Below are positions 57,401 to 64,000 of a DNA stretch of 64,000 nt, one piece after another. Position 1 is the first letter of the stretch; every line of letters starts with the position of its first letter. The notes under the pieces are model-generated. The model did no database searches. It saw only the letters and a list, made by a program, of their open reading frames with translations, and was not told the DNA's origin. A program made the position numbers and the translations under genes. Origin of the DNA: Lepas anatifera (taxonomy: Eukaryota > Arthropoda > Thecostraca > Lepadidae). The stretch is from positions 186,001 through 250,000 of the forward strand of contig JAOTON010000975.1 in NCBI GenBank assembly GCA_034440635.1. Direction: 5' to 3'.

Positions 57401-60400
57401 CCGTGTGAACCAACCCGCAGGATCACCCGTGCCTCTGTCGCCAATCAGGGCGCGCGCCTGCCCCATCACCCAATCAGGTGCTGCCGCCGTGGCAAGCTCG
57501 CCAAACCTCTACCACATACACTCAGTGGAATCAAAATCACTGTTCTTAGACACTACGATCAGCCATCGGTTCAACTGTTAGACAGTTTTGTTCGTGATGT
57601 TTGCGACCCACAGCAGTTTTGTCCGTGATGTTTGCGACCCACAGTAGGCTCTTGCTAGGAGCTCCGCCCAAAACCAACCAGTTAAAGGCACTCTCGGGGA
57701 CATTCAAAGCAAACGGCCCTATGACACAAAATTATTGTTTCCGCATGACATGGTTGTGATTTTCTTGTCATGCCTACGATGAACGCATTTCTTGCACTGC
57801 CCACGAAAGTTTTGTAACAACTGGCAATAGCTGGGCTGTTGTTAGCTGGCCCGTTGAACCTGAAAGTTACGGTTCGCACTATCCAGGTTTGCCCACAAAT
57901 CGAAAGCTCCATTGATGTTCAAGGCTGCCATTCTTGCGCCCTTTTCCGGCTACCTTCAAATTTAAGGCCAGGCCCACTTGTCAAGATGGTCTAGTTGATG
58001 TCTCTCTCGTAGATATACCTCTTTCAACTAGGTCAGAGTATATTTCAACAACAGACAAATGTCACTGTGGAATTTAAAACTTCCAAATGATGCCATCACG
58101 AGACATTTTTTTATTTAAAAAAAAATTTACTTAGTTTTAAACGCCCTTCGCAGTCGGAAATATCTGCACTTTTGCTTGGACGACCCGGAACTTGAGATGG
58201 TAGAGAGAAATCTCTCTCTGGCAGCTGCTAGAGGCATTGCACCATCCCCTCATGTTCGGGATCAGCTCAAAACTACCACCTCTGGACTATTTTCTTCTTT
58301 CCGGAACCTGGTGTACTATGTTGATATTTGCTTAGCTTTCCATTCTTTTTGACTCGTTCTCACTATCCTCAAATGCTGTGCCACACAAAAACAAATGTGA
58401 TGTTGGCCGGAGAGAGAAGGTGAATGCTGGACCGATCCTGCTATTGTTCGTCACAGGCAGACTTACACGGTCTTAATAGCATAAACACCGCAACAAACAC
58501 ACTCCGAGTCTGAACAATATCCTGTCCTTGAGACAGGCTGCCCATGCTTGCTTTCCTTGTCCCGTACCCGTCACCATACCACAGTTCAGAAATCTTCGGG
58601 ATCACCCTCACTGAGGTCTCTTCTGAGAGGGTTTCCGACCGTGGAGCTTTCAAGTATTTTATCGTCTCTAAGGAGCATCGGTTTTAGTGTGATTTACTGC
58701 CGACCTAGGGGGTTTGGTGTGCTTTTAGGAGGGTTTTGTTGTTTGAGTTTAGGTTAGGTGAGCTGCCTTCCTGCGTGGCCTGTGTTGGTTTGGGGCCCGG
58801 TGGGCCTGCGTGTGTGATGATGATTGATAAAACTGTATGTGCTTTTCTGTTTTATTTATATATTTTTATAATTTATCCTTTGACACACCTTTAGCCCCGT
58901 GACTTGTTGAAACCCTTTTTGTATACATTTTATTTGATGTTATGGGCGCCACATGACCTTCGTTGCCGGCGCGCCCTAAACCCCCATATAACCCGCCGGT
59001 TATCGTCGGTTAGCTGCTAGCAACATCGCAACGCCTGTGGTGGAGTTGCCCGTGCCTCGTATCTGGCTGTAATCGGCCGTCATCTCCCATGCGTTACCGA
59101 GTGCCGCCGAGCTTTTCGTTCCTTTTTGTAACTGTTTCTATTGAAAGAGACCGCCAATAACGCCAAAGGATAGAACGACATTGTATTCCATATTGGTAAC
59201 TGCGACTCACACCACACTGCATACAACGCACTTATTTCTGGATTAGCATGGAGCGAGGGGTACATTGTGTCACTTCCCGTGCGATCGCAGCGATCGCGCC
59301 CGGTGCCAGGTGGTTAGCGGACTGGTTGTTGGGTAGCTGCAGGGAGTGCGCCGTGCCGCGAAAGCCGACGTCCGCGCCATGGATAAAACGATTAATCACT
59401 GTGGTCACTAGTGCGGGATTGAGGTGGGGACAGCGGTGGAGTTCGGTTCGGAGCTGAGGGGGTTTTCTTCCAGTGTCAGGGGCGGGCCTGGGTGTTTTCT
59501 GGGCGGGGCGGGCCCGGATATGTGGTTAGTGGGGGCGTCCTCCGCTGTTGGGGGTTGCGCTGGTGGCTGGCCGGTGGAAGGCGATGGCGTGGCTCGGGTC
59601 GCGGCACAGCTGGCAAGGGGGGTGGTGACTGCGGCCGTATCTGCACGGTGTGGTGCACCTGTTTTGTCTTGACAACCGAAAACATACCTCGGTGCGGCAG
59701 ACCGACTGTGGCTGGGGGTAGGGATTGGGCTGGGTTACAGGGATGGGTTCTAGTAGGAACTGGTCCAGGTCCCACGTCGTGAACTCTTTATGATAATGAT
59801 GACGTCAGATTGATAGTGGCTCGCGTGGTGCAGCCTGTTACCGAGGAGCGAGTTCGGGCCTGGTTGATGGACGCTGGTATCAACACAGATGACGTATCTG
59901 ACTGTAATCGGCCGTCACCTCCCATGCGTTACCGAGTGCCGCCAAGCTTTTTGTTCCTTTTGTAACTTTAACAAATAGAAATGTAGAACCGTGTGATGCG
60001 TCTGTTGTTGAACCATGGCACATGTCGGGAGTTAACACAAACTTGGACATTCTCGGTTGTTGGAAGGTCGCCCCTTGAGGCGACGCGTCAGTTTTTTATG
60101 GATTTCCGCTCGGTTTCGTTTGACAATCACATCTGTTTGTAGACGGACGGCTCGAAAAAAATGGCAGCGGCACGGGATGTGCATTTGTTCAGGACAACGT
60201 TAAGAAGTGCCGCTCGAACCATCTATTTTTTCCATATTTTGTATGTGATCTTTCGCTGCTTAAGCCATGTGTCAAGCCAAGCACCAGGAGTTTTGTGACT
60301 TTGACTGATTTGCTGTCTTCTTTACAGGAATGAAAGTCTTTTTATTTTTACAATGCTCATCATCTCATCTCTTGACACTCATAAGACACAAGGTACGCAG

Positions 60401-63400
60401 GCTAAGGGAAAATGCTAAAACCGTCGAGGTTGTTTGTGTGTCCCAAGCCATTCTGTCATGATTGGTAATGAGCGGGGAGATGGAACTGCAAAGACTTCGG
60501 GAGAACTTGCTGCTTACCCGTCCTTTACCTCTACGCTCAAGCTAAGATGTTAGTGGTGGATGATTGAATGCGGAGGTAGCAGGAGGATCACAGAGGAACG
60601 AAGCTCAAAGTTTTCAAACCCAAGGCGGGGAAGTGGCAATCATGCGGTGCGGGATCTAGGAGAGAGGAAGTCGTCCTTTCCAGGCTACGGAGTGGACACA
60701 TGTATGCCACCTTTTCTTGCCGCACGGTCAGAGGCGATGCACATGGGTTTAGGTCATGTTCTGGTAGATTGCCGAGACTACGAGATGGAGAGAATACCGC
60801 ATCTGAGGAGATCACCTTCTGCCGGACGCTCACTGCGGGGCGTTGCCTGGTGGATCTTGTGGGATGTTGGTTTTTTTCAGTAAAGGAGGTGCTGACGTTT
60901 GCAGTTTGTGTGCTTTTCGCTGTTTGCTCTGTCATTCATTAGCACAGCGAGGTATTGACACCGAAATTGGTCATGAATCTTTGACTCATGCATTCTTCTT
61001 GTCCTAGATGGAGCACTTTTAGCCATTGTACTGCTTTGGGCGCTATATGACCTTACTAGGTTGGTGCGCCCCTAAGCTCAAATAACTAACTAACTTCAAC
61101 AGACTGCTGAGATGTCCAGCGAAATTGTATAACGAACTGATGTTTATTTTAATGTTTCGTGTCCTGGCGGTGCGCACTGTTTTTTCGTCATAAGGGACGA
61201 TTTGCATTCCAACCTACGGAAACAGTATACGACGTGTCACATAAGCATGCCATTTTCTCCTGCGGATGTCGATTTTGTATCGTTTTTAAAAATCATTAAC
61301 GGTGGTGTTTGTATGTACTGTCTGTATGTGATGTGAAGTGGGCAATGCTGACTTCTGACATTTTCGTGTATATGCCATAGGTTAAGTATTTGTTGAAAGA
61401 CAACCACCGGGTATTACCACTGGGCTTGTTGAAACCCCTGTGTGTGTGCTTTATTTAGTGTTTGAACATCATATTACCGAAGCTTTCAATTGCACCCTGA
61501 AACCTTAAATATGATGATAATGGAGGTCAGCACATTGACCCACGTTCTGGGTGTAGGTCCCATTAGCGGGTGTCGCGGACGACGCCACGAAGCTGCGGGC
61601 TGTCTCGGTTGTGCCCGCCTTGACGCAGGTTTTCTGCGAGGGGGAAGCCTCGGATGCTTCCCTCGCAGCCCTGAATGGCAAGCGCCTGGTCACCATGACA
61701 GACAAGATATCCTCTCTCTGCTTAGTAGGATAATTTCGGTCATTTGCCGCATGGGGTCCTCACAGTTAATGCAGAAGATTTAGCGTGCGCCACAATTTTT
61801 CCCCAGCGTGCTCTTCGGATCCACATCTTTTGCACACTCATCTCCTCTTACAAAACCTGGCCGTGTGTCCGTATCTTTGGCGTGCAAAGCAATACATTGG
61901 GTTGGGGATCTATGGCATTGCTCGAGCCTTGACAAGGCCTACGTCCACATCTACAGGCAGATCCGTGGCAGACTTCCAATGTCGTGGTAGATACACGGCG
62001 CTGGAGCTGACTAAGTGTCTGATGCCGAAAGCCGTGCGATAACCCTTTTGGAACACTGTTCTACCAGATATCCAAACCACACACCCTTTTATGCGGATGG
62101 ATCAAAATGTGATAATGACACTGGATGCGCATGTGTGTGTAGTGACAGTGAGCGACGTTTGCACTGCTACCGGCTGTTTCAGTGTTCACCGCGGAATTAT
62201 ACGCGATCTTCCATTGCTTGGACTGGTTTTGCTGTCGAGAGCGGACAAATTGTTAGATTTTAGTGGTCCACTTCTGGCATTAGAATCACTTCAATTTGAG
62301 GTGTTGTGCGGCAACATTTTCCTAGGTGCGTGGTTGTGAATGGTTTCGGCATCTTCAGCTGCATTTCCCTTGCCATGGCTTTCAGTGCTACCCCAAGACA
62401 CTTGTGCAAGTAGTGTCTGAAGGCACGCCTTTCTGCGTTTCCACGCCTCAAAGTGTGCATATTTGAGCAGCAGAGGTTTTAGTCCAGACGTTAGGCACTT
62501 TGTGGCATGCTGGAAATATGGCAGCGCACCTGGGACGATGACCCCAATGGGTCTAAGTTGCGGGTGCTGAAGCCCAAAACAGGAGTATGGCGGTCGGCTG
62601 GAGCTAGCCTCAGGAGGGAGGAAGCAGTTCTCACCAGACTGCGGGTAGATCAAACGCACACCACGCACTCACACCATCTTGGTGGTGATGGCCCGACGGT
62701 ATGCCAGGGCTGCGGTGGCTTACTGACGGGTAGGCACGTGTTGACCAATCGTCGCGACTTTGAGGTAAAGAGAGCACGGCATTTGCCTGGTGTTCCCACT
62801 CTAGAGGCGCTCTTGGGAGAGTCTCGATCCGTGGACATCTTCATCGTCGTCTTATTCTTGAACAGTGTGAATTCTAGTGTAGTTTACTCTCCTGGTAGTC
62901 ACACCGTGTGAGAAGCGGAAACCTGTCGCTGAAATGGTATCAGGAACCAATATTCGTTCCTATGTCCCGTGTTCTTTTGCGGTGTTTACTGGCTAGCTTT
63001 ATGTATCTTTTTTCGTCTAGCCTTCCATTACCTTCTGACCTACCTGTGTGTGTGAAGGCTAAGCCGCGCTTTTTGTTGATGATTTTACGATGTGGGTGAC
63101 GGCATCCACTACTGCTGTTGCGCAGAGGCGGCACCAACTCGGCCTCGACCGCCTGCAGCAGTGGAGCACCGCAACGGTCTTAATTTCTCAAGTACTAAAA
63201 CCAAATGTATGCATTTTTGTAACAGACGGGGTGATTGTGAAGATCCAACATTGTTTATCTACGGTAATCTGATTGAAGTTGTTACAGAAACAAGATTCCT
63301 CGGATTAACGCTCGACAAAAAGCTCACATATGTGCCGCATCTGAAAGATCTGCGTAAAAAGTGTTTCGATTCACTCAATATATTCAAGGTATTGACGAAA

Positions 63401-64000
63401 ATGAGGTATTGCGCTGACAAAAAAATGTTAATCATGTTATATAGGGCGCTCGTCCGCTCCAAGATCGAATATGATTGTGTTGTCTATGAGGCTGCTTCTC
63501 AGTCCGCCAAACAGATGCTCGATGTTGTTCACCACCAAGCGATAAGAATAATTACTGGGGCGTTTCGCACATCTCCAGTAATCAGTATGCTGGTTGATGC
63601 TGATGAAATGCCGCGTGAAACCCGCCGAAGAATGATCGCTATGCTTTATGCGATAAAAATTAAACAGTCAGCACAACACCCCACATATCAAACCTTTTTT
63701 GGTGACTCCCAGCTCCGTCGAATCGATAATGCCTCGCGTGCTTCAGCCCGCCATCCGGGGGGTAAGGGTCCGGGCTTGGCTGACAGAGGCTGGCATTGAT
63801 ATAGACCTTGTTGAATCTTATGATGTATCTTCTGTTGAACCGTGGATTGTGTCGGAAGTGAACACAAATACGAACCTACTCGAATAATGCAAACATATAT
63901 CTCCTGAAGCGATACGCCAGCTATTTATGGATCTTTGCTCTGAATCTTTCGAAAATCACGTTCGCTTTTACACCGATGGCTCAAAAAGTGACAGTGGCAC

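Overview
This is eukaryotic nuclear DNA from an invertebrate animal. An arthropod such as a crustacean or chelicerate fits best, but that rests only on the mix of transposon families (BEL/Pao, short Gypsy, THAP/P-element-like, Sola-like, I-type and CR1-type LINEs, Penelope-like) and on long (AT)n tracts; it is inference. There are spliced genes, no operons, no RNA genes I can support and no CRISPR. Almost every recognisable coding segment belongs to a mobile element. The only plausible host gene is a 93-codon ORF at 57163-57444 (-).

Layout. 1-6.5 kb: degenerate BEL/Pao retrotransposon on the minus strand, with an unusual SAP-like domain at the start of gag. 7.78-8.10 kb: a 322-bp non-autonomous element. 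8.53-13.09 kb: a complete, very young Gypsy element on the minus strand with two 161-bp LTRs that are identical by eye, a TAAAT target duplication, a polypurine tract and a primer site. 13.9-31.7 kb: three minus-strand exons of a THAP/P-element-like transposase gene whose phases agree (THAP exon at 31.4-31.7, core exon at 16.7-17.9, C-terminal exon at 13.9-14.8). The long gap between the first two holds a CR1-type LINE (19.5-24.3 kb) and a 4.63-kb Sola-like DNA transposon (24571-29203) with ~450-bp terminal inverted repeats, a TGCC target duplication and an apparently intact three-exon transposase gene. 29.3-33.8 kb: AGGTCA-rich repeat, GGAGCC repeat, hAT transposase remnant, and a direct/inverted repeat cassette.

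34.0-37.1 kb and 45.7-51.8 kb: two I-type LINEs sharing a GC-rich 5' UTR; the first keeps a 703-codon ORF1 and nothing after it, the second is long but broken. 38.2-41.3 kb: pieces of an unclassified transposase-like gene, part of it duplicated. 40.8-44.9 kb: (AT)n tracts, a Penelope-like fragment and a large nested inverted repeat (43487-44907) with a near-perfect 154-bp palindrome at its centre. 52.5-53.8 kb: a second P-type transposase copy split by a 375-bp element with a perfect 8-bp target duplication. 54.3-57.4 kb: another (AT)n-capped Penelope-like fragment, a weak unknown transposase-like fragment and the possible host ORF. 58.4-64.0 kb: at least four I-type LINE 3' pieces, the last running off the window.

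Several otherwise open transposon ORFs are broken by single-base shifts at mononucleotide runs, so some 'pseudogene' calls may reflect base-calling or assembly error rather than decay.
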